A DNA stretch of 64,000 bases. Source: Clostridiales bacterium (GTDB taxonomy: Bacteria; Bacillota; Clostridia; Lachnospirales; Lachnospiraceae). Below are positions 42,623-52,294 of the stretch, one piece after another (within the stretch, counting starts at the first letter, position 1; each line of letters begins with the position of its first letter). The notes under the pieces are model-generated. The model was not told the DNA's origin and searched no databases. It saw only the letters and a program-made list of their open reading frames with translations. The position numbers were made by a program, and so were the translations under genes. The DNA is taken from positions 1 to 64,000 of the forward strand of contig DUNO01000065.1 of the NCBI GenBank assembly GCA_012839295.1, written 5' to 3'.

Positions 42623-43678
42623 ATGGAGCTGAGAGATATTCTATCGGATGCTGTTAACCAGAATGCATCTGATATTTTCCTGATTGCAGGAAGACCCGTA
42701 TCCTTTAAGATAAAAGGCGTGATTATACAGCAGGGTGATGATCGCCTGAAACCGGAGGACACCCTTTCGCTTGTAGATGAGATGTATACCATGTCTGGTG
42801 GCAGGGATGCGGGATTTAGGAAAGAGGGTGATGATGATTTTGCCATCTCATTGCCGGAGGTCGGGAGATTCCGTGTGAATATATATAAGCAAAGAGGTAC
42901 CTGGGGTGCAGTGCTGCGTGTGGTCGCATTTCAGATGCCCCTGCTGAAGGAGACGGGGATACCCCAGAGCGTTATTGAATTGGGTAATTTAACGAAAGGC
43001 CTGGTGCTGGTGACCGGTACTGCCGGAAGCGGCAAAAGTACCACCATGACTTATATTATTGATTACATTAATAAAAATAGAAATTGCCACATATTAACCC
43101 TTGAGGATCCAATTGAGTATTTACACAAGCATGGCAATAGTATTGTCAGCCAAAGGGAGATTGGTATCGATTCGCCTTCCTACAGCAAGGCGCTGCGGGC
43201 GGCTATGAGGGAATCCCCGGATGTTATTTTCATCGGGGAGATGAGGGACCATGAAACGATTGAGATTGCCATGACAGCTGCAGAAACAGGACATCTTGTG
43301 TTTTCCACCCTGCACACCATCGGGGCAGCGAATACGATTGACCGTATTATTGACGTCTTTCCCCCGAACCAGCAGCTGCAGATCCGTTTCCAGCTTTCCA
43401 TGGTGTTAAAGGGAATTGTGTCCCAGCAGCTGCTGCGCAGCAATGACGGCCTGGTACCGGCATTTGAGATATTGGAGGCCAATAGTGCAGTCAGGACCAT
43501 GATCCGTGACGGAAAGGTACATCAGATTGATTCCGTGATTCTGGCATCTTCCCATGATGGGATGAAATCAATGGACCAAAGTATCCTGGAACTATACCGG
43601 GCTAAGAAAATTGGTGCTGATACGGCATTGACCTACTGTATGAATATGGAGACTATGAAAAGGAACCTGATGATGTAA
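42623..43678 (+). CDS. PilT-type ATPase
   Basis: A 351-residue secretion ATPase of the twitching-motility branch. The P-loop is GTAGSGKSTTM near residue 133; the Asp box is EDPIEYLH, Walker B is IGEMRDHETI and the His box is GHLVFSTLHT. In PilT proteins the end includes conserved AIRNLIRE-like sequence; here a similar AVRTMIRDGKVHQI is present. PilT normally powers pilus retraction. GGGAGG lies 5 bp before ATG 42623. No PilB-type extension ATPase is encoded nearby, so this may be the only motor of the system. Confidence 0.92.
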   Translation: MELRDILSDAVNQNASDIFLIAGRPVSFKIKGVIIQQGDDRLKPEDTLSLVDEMYTMSGGRDAGFRKEGDDDFAISLPEVGRFRVNIYKQRGTWGAVLRVVAFQMPLLKETGIPQSVIELGNLTKGLVLVTGTAGSGKSTTMTYIIDYINKNRNCHILTLEDPIEYLHKHGNSIVSQREIGIDSPSYSKALRAAMRESPDVIFIGEMRDHETIEIAMTAAETGHLVFSTLHTIGAANTIDRIIDVFPPNQQLQIRFQLSMVLKGIVSQQLLRSNDGLVPAFEILEANSAVRTMIRDGKVHQIDSVILASSHDGMKSMDQSILELYRAKKIGADTALTYCMNMETMKRNLMM

Positions 43679-43716
43679 TTAACATAGATGATGGAAAAGA
43701 AGAATTTGTACTGGAA

Positions 43717-43764
43717 AGGCTATGCCTGCGCGGATCCGGTGCGCAATCTTTAGCTGCATAGCCT
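43717..43764. repeat. Hairpin before the transglutaminase gene
   Basis: AGGCTATGC (43717-43725) and GCATAGCCT (43756-43764) form a perfect 9-bp stem with an inner TGCGC/GCGCA stem. No T tract follows, and the ribosome site begins within 10 bp. It may be a terminator of the pilus unit or a 5' leader structure. Confidence 0.55.
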
Positions 43765-43789
43765 GGCACAAAGGAAGGTGAGTATAATT

Positions 43790-44608
43790 ATGAAAGAAAT
43801 CATAAGAAATGGAATTCGCGGTACAATATTTTTCCTGTTTTTATCGGCGTTTTTATACCTGCCTGCGGATAAGGCAATGGCGTCGGAATTCTTTAAGGAC
43901 AATGAAAACGGGGTTCTGACCGTAAGCTATAATAATAAGGATAATGCCAAGATCAAGGTAGGCGTTACCAAGGGCGGCAAAAGTTATTATTATGATCTTA
44001 AAAAGGGAAAAAACAATATTGATATTCCCCTGACCATGGGAAATGGAACCTATTCCATACGTATCTTTAAAAATGTCACAGGCAATAAATACAGTGTCCT
44101 TGAGAGCCAGGAATTTGAACTGGAGCTGCAAAATGAGGATGATGTATATCTGCATCCGAACGTAATTGTAAATTATGATATGGATTATGCCGCGGTCATT
44201 AAAGCGGGCCAGCTGACAAAAAACTGTAAGACGGAGGAAGAGAAGGTAAAGGCAGTCTATAATTTTGTGGTGAAAAACTTCAACTATGATTACGACAAGC
44301 TGGGGGATATCCAGTCAGGATATATTCCTGATATTAAGATTGTCTATAAAAATAAAAAGGGAATCTGCTATGATATCTCCGCCGTAATGGCATCAATGCT
44401 GCGCAGCCAGGGGATCCGTGTCAGGCTGGTGACCGGATATACGCCTAATATATCCGAATATCATGCCTGGAATATGATTTATGACAGCAAGAAAAAGAAA
44501 TGGTACACGGTGGATGCCACATATGATATTGGAAAACGTGCAGGCGGCCAAAAATACAGTATGGTGAAGAAGGCAAGTGAATATACGGATATACGCTATC
44601 GGTATTAA
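43790..44608 (+). CDS. Secreted transglutaminase-like protein
   Basis: A 272-residue protein with an N-terminal signal peptide (residues about 8-33, ending near KAMAS). The C-terminal half is a transglutaminase-like core: catalytic Cys in KKGICYDISAVMASML near 195, His in SEYHAWNMIY near 227 and Asp in YTVDATYD near 242. Members are cysteine peptidases or cross-linkers; the substrate is unknown. AAGGAAGGTG upstream supports ATG 43790 rather than the in-frame GTG 43778. It follows the pilus unit by 111 bp. Confidence 0.87.
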   Translation: MKEIIRNGIRGTIFFLFLSAFLYLPADKAMASEFFKDNENGVLTVSYNNKDNAKIKVGVTKGGKSYYYDLKKGKNNIDIPLTMGNGTYSIRIFKNVTGNKYSVLESQEFELELQNEDDVYLHPNVIVNYDMDYAAVIKAGQLTKNCKTEEEKVKAVYNFVVKNFNYDYDKLGDIQSGYIPDIKIVYKNKKGICYDISAVMASMLRSQGIRVRLVTGYTPNISEYHAWNMIYDSKKKKWYTVDATYDIGKRAGGQKYSMVKKASEYTDIRYRY

Positions 44609-44762
44609 GTATTAAAGGCAAAACACCAAAAATGTAAAAAATCCAAAAACGTCTTTTGGGTATTGCATAATAGGGATACCTATGCTATAATTAACAAGCT
44701 GTTTATTAGATTGGAAATATTCTGACCAATAGATAACGAATTGATCGTAAAGAGGTGAAATC

Positions 44763-44966
44763 ATGAAAGAAGGAATCCATCCCAAATATCATCAGGCTAA
44801 GGTTGTTTGCAACTGCGGTAACGAATTTGTAACAGGATCCACCAAGAGCGAAATCCACACTGAAATCTGCTCCAAGTGTCATTCATTCTACACAGGACAG
44901 GTGAAGGCTGCAGCTGCTCGCGGAGCGATCGATAAGTTCAACCGTAGATATGGTTTAAACAAATAA
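44763..44966 (+). CDS. rpmE: 50S ribosomal protein L31
   Basis: A 67-residue ribosomal protein. It is the zinc-binding C+ type, with Cys residues in VCNCGNEF and ICSKCHSF, so it should be the zinc-replete form. The start [16 protein letters not shown] is characteristic. AAAGAGGTG precedes the ATG. rpmE heads the common Clostridia order rpmE, DUF1385, prmC, prfA. Confidence 0.97.
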   Translation: MKEGIHPKYHQAKVVCNCGNEFVTGSTKSEIHTEICSKCHSFYTGQVKAAAARGAIDKFNRRYGLNK

Positions 44967-45061
44967 ATCGCAAAAGTGCTTGTAAGCAAACACGGAGGTG
45001 TTTGCGGGCAAATGCTTTGGTACGCGCTTTTCTTAGCATGAAAATTGAAACATAAAAAATT

Positions 45062-45093
45062 GGGTTGAGGTGTACTTCCTCAGCCTATTTTTT
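45062..45093 (+). terminator. Terminator after rpmE
   Basis: GGGTTGAGG (45062-45070) pairs with CCTCAGCCT (45078-45086), followed by six Ts. A smaller CCTGG/CCAGG stem with Ts follows at 45113-45129, and a GCAAACAC/GTGTTTGC stem precedes both at about 44984-45006. Confidence 0.85.
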
Positions 45094-45267
45094 GATATAC
45101 GCCTAATAAATGCCTGGGAGCCAGGTTTTATTTAAGAATGACGAATAAAGGATTTCTTATTGCATGATTAACAAAAGATAATAACTGCCAACAAATGCTT
45201 AAAGATAGAAACCAAAGTACCAGGTCACGAAAATGACCGAATTATGAAGAAAGGTCCGGGTGTAAAG

Positions 45268-46752
45268 ATGAAACCATCAGGTATTGGCGGTATGGCGGTC
45301 ATGGAAGGCGTCATGATGAAGAATAAGGACAAATACGCCGTGGCAATCCGCAAACCGAATAATGAAATTATAGTGGAAGAAAGTACGTATACTGATTTTT
45401 CCGATAGGGTGAAATTGTTTAAGCTGCCAATCTTTCGTGGGATGCTGGCTTTTGTTGATTCAATGGTAATGGGTGTCAAGGTATTAAATTTTTCAGCAAG
45501 CTTCCTGGAAGAGGAGGAAGAAGCAGCCTCCAAGGAAAAGAAAGATAAATCAAAAGGAAGGGCTGAAAAAAAAGCCCGGGAGTATGATGATGATTTTGAA
45601 ATAGATGAAGTTGCAGATAAGCTCTCCAAGGGGACAAAAAAGGGGACAAAGGCGGCTAAGGAGGAAAAGCCGGGCAGGAAGGGTGACAAGGGCAATGCAA
45701 TCCTGGTGGCGGTGGCAGTATTGTTCTCCATCGTTTTATCAGTTGCTTTATTTATGGTGCTTCCGGTATTAATTACGAATCTGCTCTCAGGAATTATCCC
45801 AGGCAAATATACGCTGGCCTTTTTGGAGGGTGTGCTCCGTCTGGCCATTTTTATCATCTATGTAATCATTGCGGCAAAAATGCCGGATATTAAACGCACC
45901 TTTATGTACCACGGTGCGGAGCATAAGGCGATTAACTGCCTGGAAAACGGATTTGAATTAACGGTTGAGAACGTCAAATGGCAATCCAAGCTGCATAAGC
46001 GCTGTGGAACCAGCTTTATGTTATTGGTAATTATTATCAGCTTATTTTTCTTTTTCCTGATGCCGGTGGAGGATCTTGTCCTGAGGATCATAAGCAGGGT
46101 GCTGCTGGTTCCGCTGATCGCAGGTATATCCTATGAATTCATCCGTTTTGCAGGAACCAGCGAGAGCAGGCTGGTACATATCTTAAGCCAGCCGGGTCTG
46201 TGGATGCAGGGATTGACAACGAAGGAGCCGGATGATGAAATGATTGAAGTCGCAATCCGGTCAGTTGGGGCGATATTTGATTGGGAGGCCTTTTTAGCAG
46301 ACCCTGCAGCGGATGATAAGAATAAAAATGTTAATAATAGTAAGAGTACCTCTTCCCGGAATTCCTCTTCGAGGGGAAGGAAAGCAATGGACCGGAAGGA
46401 GAGGGGCAGGGCAGATGCTGTGACTAAGGAAGTGTCTGCAATAATGGAGGGACCTGTGGCTAAGGAAGTGTCAGCAGCAGTGGAAGTACCTGTGGCTAAG
46501 GAAGTGTCAGCAGCAGTGGAAATGCCTGTAACCAGGGAAGGCTCCGCGGAGTGGGAAGTACCTGTGACCAGGGATGGCTCTGCGGCTAAGGAAGCTGGGT
46601 ATAGGGAACGGAATAGGCGTAACCGGGGAATAGCTCCAGTAGCCTTTAAACCGGTAATAAAGGATGAGACAGAGGAAGAAGATGATGAGATCCTCAAGGC
46701 TCTGGATAGATTCTTTGATGGTCAAAGAGGTGGAAAGCAGGACAATGATTAG
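45268..46752 (+). CDS. DUF1385 membrane protein with repeat-bearing tail
   Basis: A 494-residue protein. It begins with the family motif KPSGIGGMAVMEGVMMKNKD. An acidic/basic insert of about 60 residues (near 80-145, with EEEEEAASKEKKDKSKG) precedes four or more membrane segments between about 150 and 300, and the conserved YHGAEHKAINCLE and LHKRCGTSFML lie between them. The last 150 residues are a cytosolic low-complexity tail with 12-residue repeats. Most DUF1385 proteins have about 300-330 residues, so both inserts are extra. I prefer ATG 45268 because the family normally starts there; ATG 45244 has no ribosome site. Function unknown. Confidence 0.85.
   Translation: MKPSGIGGMAVMEGVMMKNKDKYAVAIRKPNNEIIVEESTYTDFSDRVKLFKLPIFRGMLAFVDSMVMGVKVLNFSASFLEEEEEAASKEKKDKSKGRAEKKAREYDDDFEIDEVADKLSKGTKKGTKAAKEEKPGRKGDKGNAILVAVAVLFSIVLSVALFMVLPVLITNLLSGIIPGKYTLAFLEGVLRLAIFIIYVIIAAKMPDIKRTFMYHGAEHKAINCLENGFELTVENVKWQSKLHKRCGTSFMLLVIIISLFFFFLMPVEDLVLRIISRVLLVPLIAGISYEFIRFAGTSESRLVHILSQPGLWMQGLTTKEPDDEMIEVAIRSVGAIFDWEAFLADPAADDKNKNVNNSKSTSSRNSSSRGRKAMDRKERGRADAVTKEVSAIMEGPVAKEVSAAVEVPVAKEVSAAVEMPVTREGSAEWEVPVTRDGSAAKEAGYRERNRRNRGIAPVAFKPVIKDETEEEDDEILKALDRFFDGQRGGKQDND
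46420..46595 (+). repeat. 36-bp coding tandem repeat in the DUF1385 gene
   Basis: About five units of a 12-residue motif close to PVAKEVSAAVEV. Units two and three are almost identical in DNA, the later ones have drifted (PVTREGSAEWEV, PVTRDGSAAKEA). The period is exactly 36 bp. Confidence 0.88.
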
Positions 46753-46772
46753 CGGACTTGCGGGGAAAATAT

Positions 46773-47603
46773 ATGAGTACTTATAAGGAGTTATTACAGA
46801 CAGGAAAGGAAATGCTGATAAAGCAGGGGATTGCAGATGCTGATATAGACGCATGGTATCTGTTGGCTCATGTTTTTAAGATAAATAGGATAGATTATTT
46901 GCTACGTGGGGATCAGGAGGCTTCCAGGGAGGAGGCCGGACGGTATATTTCCTGCGTGGAAGAAAGGGCAAAGCATGTCCCGTTACAGCATCTGACGGGA
47001 ACCCAGGAATTCATGGGACTGGAATTTGACGTAGGCAAAGACGTATTAATTCCACGGCAGGATACAGAGCTGCTGGTGGAGGAGGTTCTGAAGGTCTGCG
47101 CTGAAAAGTCCGTGCTTGATCTGTGCACTGGTTCCGGTTGCATCATCATCAGCCTTGCGAAGCTGGGTGGTTTAAAGTCTGCCTGTGGGGTGGATATCTC
47201 AGAGCCTGCCCTTGAGATAGCAAAGAGAAATGCAAAAAAGCTGGGGGCACCGGTGGAATTTTGGCTGGGTGACCTGTTCCAGCAGATTGAAAAAAGCTAT
47301 GATATTATTGTTTCCAATCCGCCGTATATCCGTACAAGCGTCATTGGGGAATTAATGCCGGAGGTAAAAGACCATGAGCCACATTTAGCACTTGATGGAA
47401 GTGAGGATGGACTTAAATTCTACCGCAGCATTGCGGCTGGAGCGAAGGAACATCTGTGTAAGGATGGATATCTTTTTCTTGAGGTCGGTTATGACCAGGG
47501 AAAGGATGTGGAGCATATACTTTTGAAGGAAGGATATGCAGAGGTTATGATAAAGAAGGATCTTAGCGGACAGGATCGTATCGCCTGTGCAAGGTTCATA
47601 TAA
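46773..47603 (+). CDS. prmC: Peptide chain release factor N5-glutamine methyltransferase
   Basis: A 276-residue methyltransferase that modifies the Gln of the GGQ motif in release factors. The SAM-binding motif is [16 protein letters not shown] and the catalytic NPPY motif is [12 protein letters not shown] near residue 182. The helical N-terminal domain contacts the release factor. GCGGGGA upstream supports ATG 46773. Its substrate RF1 is encoded 16 bp downstream. Confidence 0.95.
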   Translation: MSTYKELLQTGKEMLIKQGIADADIDAWYLLAHVFKINRIDYLLRGDQEASREEAGRYISCVEERAKHVPLQHLTGTQEFMGLEFDVGKDVLIPRQDTELLVEEVLKVCAEKSVLDLCTGSGCIIISLAKLGGLKSACGVDISEPALEIAKRNAKKLGAPVEFWLGDLFQQIEKSYDIIVSNPPYIRTSVIGELMPEVKDHEPHLALDGSEDGLKFYRSIAAGAKEHLCKDGYLFLEVGYDQGKDVEHILLKEGYAEVMIKKDLSGQDRIACARFI

Positions 47604-47619
47604 TGGAGGAATCATTGTT

Positions 47620-48693
47620 ATGTTTGACAAGTTAGAGGATATTTTGGCCCGTTATCAGGAGCTGGAGCAGGAGTTAATGAATCCGGATGTCATGAACGAC
47701 CAAAACAGGTACCGTAACCTTCGTAAGGAGCATGCGGACCTGACGGATATTGTGGAGAAATATAAGGAATATAAAGCGGCGCAGGCCAATATCGAGGAGA
47801 GCCTGGCAATCCTGGAGGACGAAAGCGATGAGGAGCTGCGCGAGCTTGCTAAGGAAGAATTAAATGACAGCAAGCAAAATATCGTTAAGATTGAGGAGGA
47901 GCTAAAGATCCTGCTTCTTCCCAAGGATCCTAATGATGAGAAGAACGTTATCGTTGAAATCCGCGGAGGTGCCGGCGGCGATGAGGCAGCGCTTTTTGCG
48001 GCGGAATTGTACCGTATGTACGTGATGTATGCGGAACGTAACCGTTGGAAGATCGACATGATGAACTTAAACGAGAACGGTATCGGCGGATTTAAGGAAG
48101 TAATCTTTATGGTAATCGGTAAAGGTGCTTATTCAAAATTAAAATATGAGAGCGGTGTCCACCGTGTCCAGCGTGTGCCTGTGACGGAATCCGGCGGCAG
48201 GATCCATACATCAACTGCTACGGTTGCAATTATGCCTGAGGCAGAGGAGGTTGACGTGGCGCTGGATCTAAATGACTGTAAGTTTGACGTGTTCCGCTCC
48301 TCCGGTAATGGTGGACAGTGCGTTAATACTACGGACTCCGCTGTAAGGCTTACCCATATCCCGACGGGTATTGTCATTTCCTGCCAGGATGAAAAATCCC
48401 AGTTAAAGAATAAGGATAAGGCAATCCGTGTCCTGCGCTCCAAGCTGTATGAATTGGAGCTGGAAAAAGCCCAGAGCGCGGAGGCGGAGGCAAGAAAGAG
48501 CCAGGTAGGAACCGGTGACCGTTCCGAAAAAATCAGGACCTACAACTTCCCACAGGGACGTGTAACGGACCATAGAATCAAATTGACGGTCCATCAGCTG
48601 GGAGAAGTAATGAACGGAGATCTGGAAGAAATCATTGACAGCCTGATTGCAGCCGACCAGGCAGCGAAGCTGGCAAACCTGAATGCACAGTAA
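47620..48693 (+). CDS. prfA: Peptide chain release factor 1
   Basis: A 357-residue release factor recognising UAA and UAG. The codon-reading tripeptide region is [14 protein letters not shown] (P-x-T), and the catalytic loop is [16 protein letters not shown] near residue 230. ATG 47620 has ATGGAGG upstream. Encoded directly after prmC, whose product methylates the GGQ glutamine. Confidence 0.97.
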   Translation: MFDKLEDILARYQELEQELMNPDVMNDQNRYRNLRKEHADLTDIVEKYKEYKAAQANIEESLAILEDESDEELRELAKEELNDSKQNIVKIEEELKILLLPKDPNDEKNVIVEIRGGAGGDEAALFAAELYRMYVMYAERNRWKIDMMNLNENGIGGFKEVIFMVIGKGAYSKLKYESGVHRVQRVPVTESGGRIHTSTATVAIMPEAEEVDVALDLNDCKFDVFRSSGNGGQCVNTTDSAVRLTHIPTGIVISCQDEKSQLKNKDKAIRVLRSKLYELELEKAQSAEAEARKSQVGTGDRSEKIRTYNFPQGRVTDHRIKLTVHQLGEVMNGDLEEIIDSLIAADQAAKLANLNAQ

Positions 48694-48700
48694 ATAGCCT

Positions 48701-49501
48701 ATGAAGAATAAAGATACCATTAGCAGTCTCAGTAATGCCCAGATAAAAAATTTAACCTTATTGCAAAAAAAAGCCAAGGCACGGGAGGAACAGGGAGTCT
48801 TTGTTGTAGAAGGCTGGAAGATGTTCGAAGAGGCTTTGGAATTGGGGTTGATGAAAAAGGCATATGTTGCAGAGACATTTTACCGGGAGCTGATAGCTGA
48901 AAAGCCGGATTATTTCCAGTCCTTTGACTATGAGATCCTGACGGATTCCGTGTTCAAAGAGGTGGCGGATACAAAAACACCCCAGGGGATCATGGGTCTC
49001 GTAAAAAAAAGAGAGCATAGCCTGGAGAGCATCATGAAAGCCCCGGGTGCCTGCCTTTTGTTATTAGAGGACATCCGTGATCCGGGAAATCTGGGAACGA
49101 TGCTACGGACTGCCGAAGGAGCAGGAGTGACGGGAATCATCTGCAACAGCTCAACCGTGGATTTATACAACCCAAAGGTAATCCGCTCTACCATGGGCTC
49201 CATTTACCGGATGCCCTTTTATCAGTCAGAGGATTTCCTTGGAACGGTCAATGAGATAAAAAAGCAGGGAATTACTATTTTTGCAGCCCACTTATCTGGG
49301 GAGTTCTACGATACGGAGGGAAGCTTTGTAAAGCCATGTGCATTTTTAATCGGGAATGAAGCAAATGGGCTGTCAGAAGAAGTATCAAGGGAAGCGGACC
49401 GCTTAATTAAAATTCCTATGGCCGGGAAGGTCGAGTCCTTAAATGCTGCTGTTGCAGCCGCAATTTTAATGTATGAAGCGGCAAGACAGAGAAGAAAATA
49501 A
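48701..49501 (+). CDS. SpoU/TrmH-type RNA 2'-O-methyltransferase
   Basis: A 266-residue SPOUT methyltransferase. An N-terminal substrate-binding domain (about 1-100) is followed by the three SPOUT motifs: NLGTMLRTAEGAGV, FLIGNEANGLS and IKIPMAGKVESLNAAVAAA, which form the trefoil knot for SAM. Members act on 23S rRNA or tRNA; the target is unknown. It starts 7 bp after prfA with a poor ribosome site, so it may depend on coupled translation. Confidence 0.9.
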   Translation: MKNKDTISSLSNAQIKNLTLLQKKAKAREEQGVFVVEGWKMFEEALELGLMKKAYVAETFYRELIAEKPDYFQSFDYEILTDSVFKEVADTKTPQGIMGLVKKREHSLESIMKAPGACLLLLEDIRDPGNLGTMLRTAEGAGVTGIICNSSTVDLYNPKVIRSTMGSIYRMPFYQSEDFLGTVNEIKKQGITIFAAHLSGEFYDTEGSFVKPCAFLIGNEANGLSEEVSREADRLIKIPMAGKVESLNAAVAAAILMYEAARQRRK

Positions 49502-49523
49502 GGTAAGCCAGGGAAAAGATAGC

Positions 49524-49564
49524 AGGAACCGGTCTTTATTACAGATGGATAGAGGCCGGTTCCT
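49524..49564 (+). terminator. Hairpin after the SpoU methyltransferase gene
   Basis: AGGAACCGGTCT (49524-49535) pairs with AGGCCGGTTCCT (49553-49564), nearly perfect; a T5 run follows eight bases later. Confidence 0.7.
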
Positions 49565-49585
49565 ATGGTTCTTTTTAGAAATTAC

Positions 49586-49614
49586 TTGACAAATCCCCAT
49601 AATTAGAATAATGT
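49586..49614 (+). promoter_or_regulatory. Promoter of argF
   Basis: A perfect TTGACA (49586-49591), a 17-bp spacer and TAATGT (49609-49614), about 160 bp before the argF start codon. Confidence 0.65.
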
Positions 49615-49619
49615 ATAAA

Positions 49620-49663
49620 TAAACACATATAAAGCATAATTATAAATGCGTTATGTGTGTTTT
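49620..49663. promoter_or_regulatory. Candidate ArgR operator at argF
   Basis: Just past the -10 box, GCATAATTATAAATGC (49634-49649) is a near-palindrome with an AT-rich core, like ARG boxes of ArgR/AhrC. It is flanked by AAACACATA and TATGTGTGTTT, extending the dyad to about 44 bp. Position at the transcription start fits repression by arginine. This is a motif judgment. Confidence 0.45.
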
Positions 49664-49772
49664 CACATTCCTGACCATAAGGAATGGAACTAACGGGAAG
49701 GATATAACCTGAAGCAATGCAGGTACATTATTATAATTTAATGCCGCAGAAAGCGGAGGAATGGAGGATTTT

Positions 49773-50708
49773 ATGAATTTAAAGGGACGCAGCTTTTTAA
49801 CCTTAAAGGATTTTACGGAGGAAGAGATAAGCTATTTACTTGATCTGGCAGCAGAATTAAAGGCGAAGAAAAAACAGGGCATTACAGGTGAAAGCCTGAA
49901 GGGTAAAAATATTGCCTTAATCTTTGAAAAGCCCTCAACCAGGACCCGCTGTGCATTTACCGTCGGATGTGTTGATGAAGGCGGGCACCCGGAATACCTG
50001 AGCAAGGCTGACATCCAGTTAGGCCATAAGGAGAGCGTGGAGGATACGGCAAGGGTGCTGGGAAGAATGTTTGACGGGATTGAGTTCCGTGGCTTTTCAC
50101 AGGATACGGTTGAAAAGCTGGCTAAATATAGCGGTGTCCCGGTATGGAACGGTCTTACTGACCTGGATCATCCGACGCAAATTCTTGCAGACTTCTTGAC
50201 TTTAAAAGAGCAGTTTGGTAAGCTTAAGGGACTAAAACTAGTCTATGTCGGTGATGGCCGCAATAACATGGCAAACAGCCTGATGATCGGTTCCGCCAAG
50301 ATGGGAATTCATTTTACGATTCTTGCACCGAAGTCCCTGTGGCCGGAGGAGAAACTGGTAGCCGAGTGCAAGGGCTATGCGGAGGAATCAGGAAGCCAGA
50401 TTGGGATATCGGATGATTTGGATGCAGTAAAGGATGCAGATGCAGTTTATACGGATGTATGGTGCTCCATGGGAGAAGAGGATAAGGCAGCAGAGCGTAT
50501 TGCCATATTGAAGCCTTATCAGGTGAATGAAGCCCTGATGGCCCGTACCGGGAAGGATACATCGGTTTTCCTCCATTGCCTGCCGGCAGTAAAGGGGAAA
50601 GAGGTCACCGAGGAGGTATTTGAGCGTTTTGCCGACGTTGTATTTGATGAGGCAGAAAACCGTATGCATACAATAAAGGCAGTTATGGTGGCAACACTAG
50701 GGAAATAG
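49773..50708 (+). CDS. argF: Ornithine carbamoyltransferase
   Basis: A 311-residue enzyme forming citrulline from ornithine and carbamoyl phosphate. The carbamoyl-phosphate loop is [11 protein letters not shown] near residue 50, [10 protein letters not shown] is near 132, and [11 protein letters not shown] near 265 holds the catalytic Cys. TGGAGG lies 7 bp before ATG 49773. No other arginine genes are adjacent. The gene may serve biosynthesis or the arginine deiminase route; the operator-like site favours biosynthesis. Confidence 0.95.
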   Translation: MNLKGRSFLTLKDFTEEEISYLLDLAAELKAKKKQGITGESLKGKNIALIFEKPSTRTRCAFTVGCVDEGGHPEYLSKADIQLGHKESVEDTARVLGRMFDGIEFRGFSQDTVEKLAKYSGVPVWNGLTDLDHPTQILADFLTLKEQFGKLKGLKLVYVGDGRNNMANSLMIGSAKMGIHFTILAPKSLWPEEKLVAECKGYAEESGSQIGISDDLDAVKDADAVYTDVWCSMGEEDKAAERIAILKPYQVNEALMARTGKDTSVFLHCLPAVKGKEVTEEVFERFADVVFDEAENRMHTIKAVMVATLGK

Positions 50709-50751
50709 GACAAGGAATGCAGTGCACATTTCCCTGCATAACGGTCTGGAA

Positions 50752-50791
50752 TACCCTCGGAAACCCGGCAGCAAGGGTGTTTCCGAGGGTA
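50752..50791 (+). terminator. Hairpin after argF
   Basis: TACCCTCGGAAAC (50752-50764) and GTTTCCGAGGGTA (50779-50791) form a perfect 13-bp stem. A T tract is missing, so termination may be partial. Confidence 0.65.
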
Positions 50792-50830
50792 CTTCCTAAT
50801 CTTGCAAGTAATTCTGGTGGGGTTATTATA

Positions 50831-51109
50831 ATGGACAAACGAAAGAAATGGTTCGAGGAGCTTTTAAAGAAAAATATTAAGATAAATACGGTGCTGGCAA
50901 TGGTTTTAGTCGTAGCCCTGTTCTTCTTTTACCTAAAGCCGGACAGCAAAATTGCTGTCCTGGTTGCCTGCTTTGCCGGAGGCTTTATGAATATGCTTAA
51001 CGGAATTCCTATGTGGAAGGATCCGGTAAAGAGGACAACGGGCATGAGTTATCTTTTGTTTGGTGCGGTTATTATAGCGCTTGGATTTATTATTATCCAG
51101 TATATCTAA
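50831..51109 (+). CDS. Small two-segment membrane protein
   Basis: A 92-residue protein with two or three hydrophobic segments (TVLAMVLVVALFFFYL; IAVLVACFAGGFMNML; YLLFGAVIIALGFIII) and a basic N-terminus (MDKRKKWFEELLKKN). Start ATG 50831 has GGTGGGG upstream; reading from 50717 would translate the hairpin. It begins a run of closely spaced genes to dusB. I do not recognise the family. Confidence 0.8.
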   Translation: MDKRKKWFEELLKKNIKINTVLAMVLVVALFFFYLKPDSKIAVLVACFAGGFMNMLNGIPMWKDPVKRTTGMSYLLFGAVIIALGFIIIQYI

Positions 51110-51132
51110 GGAGCTTTGGAGGGTTTTGTGCA

Positions 51133-51483
51133 ATGTATCAGGAAAAGGTGGTTTTGTGCGCAAGCAGCGCTTATGAGAAAAAGTTCTGGCTGAATGAGGA
51201 TTTTAAAGCACTGCCGGAGCAGATAAAACAGGAATTAAAGATTATATCCGTATTGTTTACGGAGGATGTGGGGGGAGTCCTTTCCCTGGAATTTGACGAG
51301 GACGGCACCTTGATGTTTAAAGTGGATTCGGATGAAAATGATTACCTCTATGATGAGATTGGCAGTGTATTAAAAATAAAGCAGCTGCAGAGGGAGAAGG
51401 CTGAACTGCTGGAGGCTTTGGAATTGTACTATAAGGTATTCTTTCTTGGGGAGGATGCTTCCGGGCTTTTAAGTGAGGAGTAA
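51133..51483 (+). CDS. Small conserved hypothetical protein (DUF6145-like)
   Basis: A 116-residue cytoplasmic protein, acidic, beginning [19 protein letters not shown] and containing [22 protein letters not shown] associate this with DUF6145, found before coaX in Lachnospiraceae, from memory. ATG 51133 has TTGGAGGG upstream. The gap to coaX is 26 bp. No function known. Confidence 0.75.
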   Translation: MYQEKVVLCASSAYEKKFWLNEDFKALPEQIKQELKIISVLFTEDVGGVLSLEFDEDGTLMFKVDSDENDYLYDEIGSVLKIKQLQREKAELLEALELYYKVFFLGEDASGLLSEE

Positions 51484-51509
51484 AGCGTAGCAGGGAATGG
51501 AGGATTAAT

Positions 51510-52280
51510 ATGCTGCTGGTAGTTGATGTTGGAAATACAAATATAACCTTAGGGGTGTTTGAGAGGTCAGATATTAAGGCGACTTTTCGCCTGACCACCA
51601 ATGCGGACAGGACCTCAGATGAATACGGCCTGGTTTTGTGTGATTTATTAAAAGCGAAAAACATAGGTGTGGAACAGATAAAGAGTGTAATTATTGCCTC
51701 CGTTGTACCGAAGCTGATGCATTCCTTAACCTCAGGGATCATAAAGTACCTGAATCTTACGCCGTTGATTGTCGGTGCCGGTACAAAGACAGGAATCAAG
51801 GTCTCTACGGCAAATCCGAAGGAGGTTGGTGCAGACAGGGTGGTGGACGCGGTGGCGGCCTACGAGATCTATGGCGGCCCCGTATTGGTCATCGATTTTG
51901 GCACAGCCATTACCTATGACTTAATCCTGGAGGACGGAACCTTCCATGCGGCGGTTACCTGTCCGGGACTTCGGATTGCAGCCAATGCCCTTTGGGCAGG
52001 GACGGCAAAGCTGCCGGAGATAGAGATTGCGATGCCGGATACGGTCCTGGCGAAGGATACCATCACCAGCATGCAGGCAGGCCTCGTCTTTGGCTGTATC
52101 GGCCAGACTGAGTATATCGTGAAAAGAATGCTTAAGGAAGCCGGTATAGGGAGCTGCAGGGTGATTGCTACAGGGGGCTTGGGCAAGATTATTGCCGGGG
52201 CAACGGATGTCATCGAAATATATGATCCCCACTTAACCCTGAAGGGGCTAAAGATCATCAGTGACAAGAATAAGAAGTAG
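51510..52280 (+). CDS. coaX: Type III pantothenate kinase
   Basis: A 256-residue kinase of the ASKHA fold that starts coenzyme A synthesis by phosphorylating pantothenate. The three motifs are [12 protein letters not shown] at the start, [13 protein letters not shown] near residue 110 and [12 protein letters not shown] near 130. Type III enzymes are insensitive to CoA feedback and need a monovalent cation. GAATGGAGG precedes the ATG. Confidence 0.96.
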   Translation: MLLVVDVGNTNITLGVFERSDIKATFRLTTNADRTSDEYGLVLCDLLKAKNIGVEQIKSVIIASVVPKLMHSLTSGIIKYLNLTPLIVGAGTKTGIKVSTANPKEVGADRVVDAVAAYEIYGGPVLVIDFGTAITYDLILEDGTFHAAVTCPGLRIAANALWAGTAKLPEIEIAMPDTVLAKDTITSMQAGLVFGCIGQTEYIVKRMLKEAGIGSCRVIATGGLGKIIAGATDVIEIYDPHLTLKGLKIISDKNKK

Positions 52281-52294
52281 ATAATTGGAGAGGA

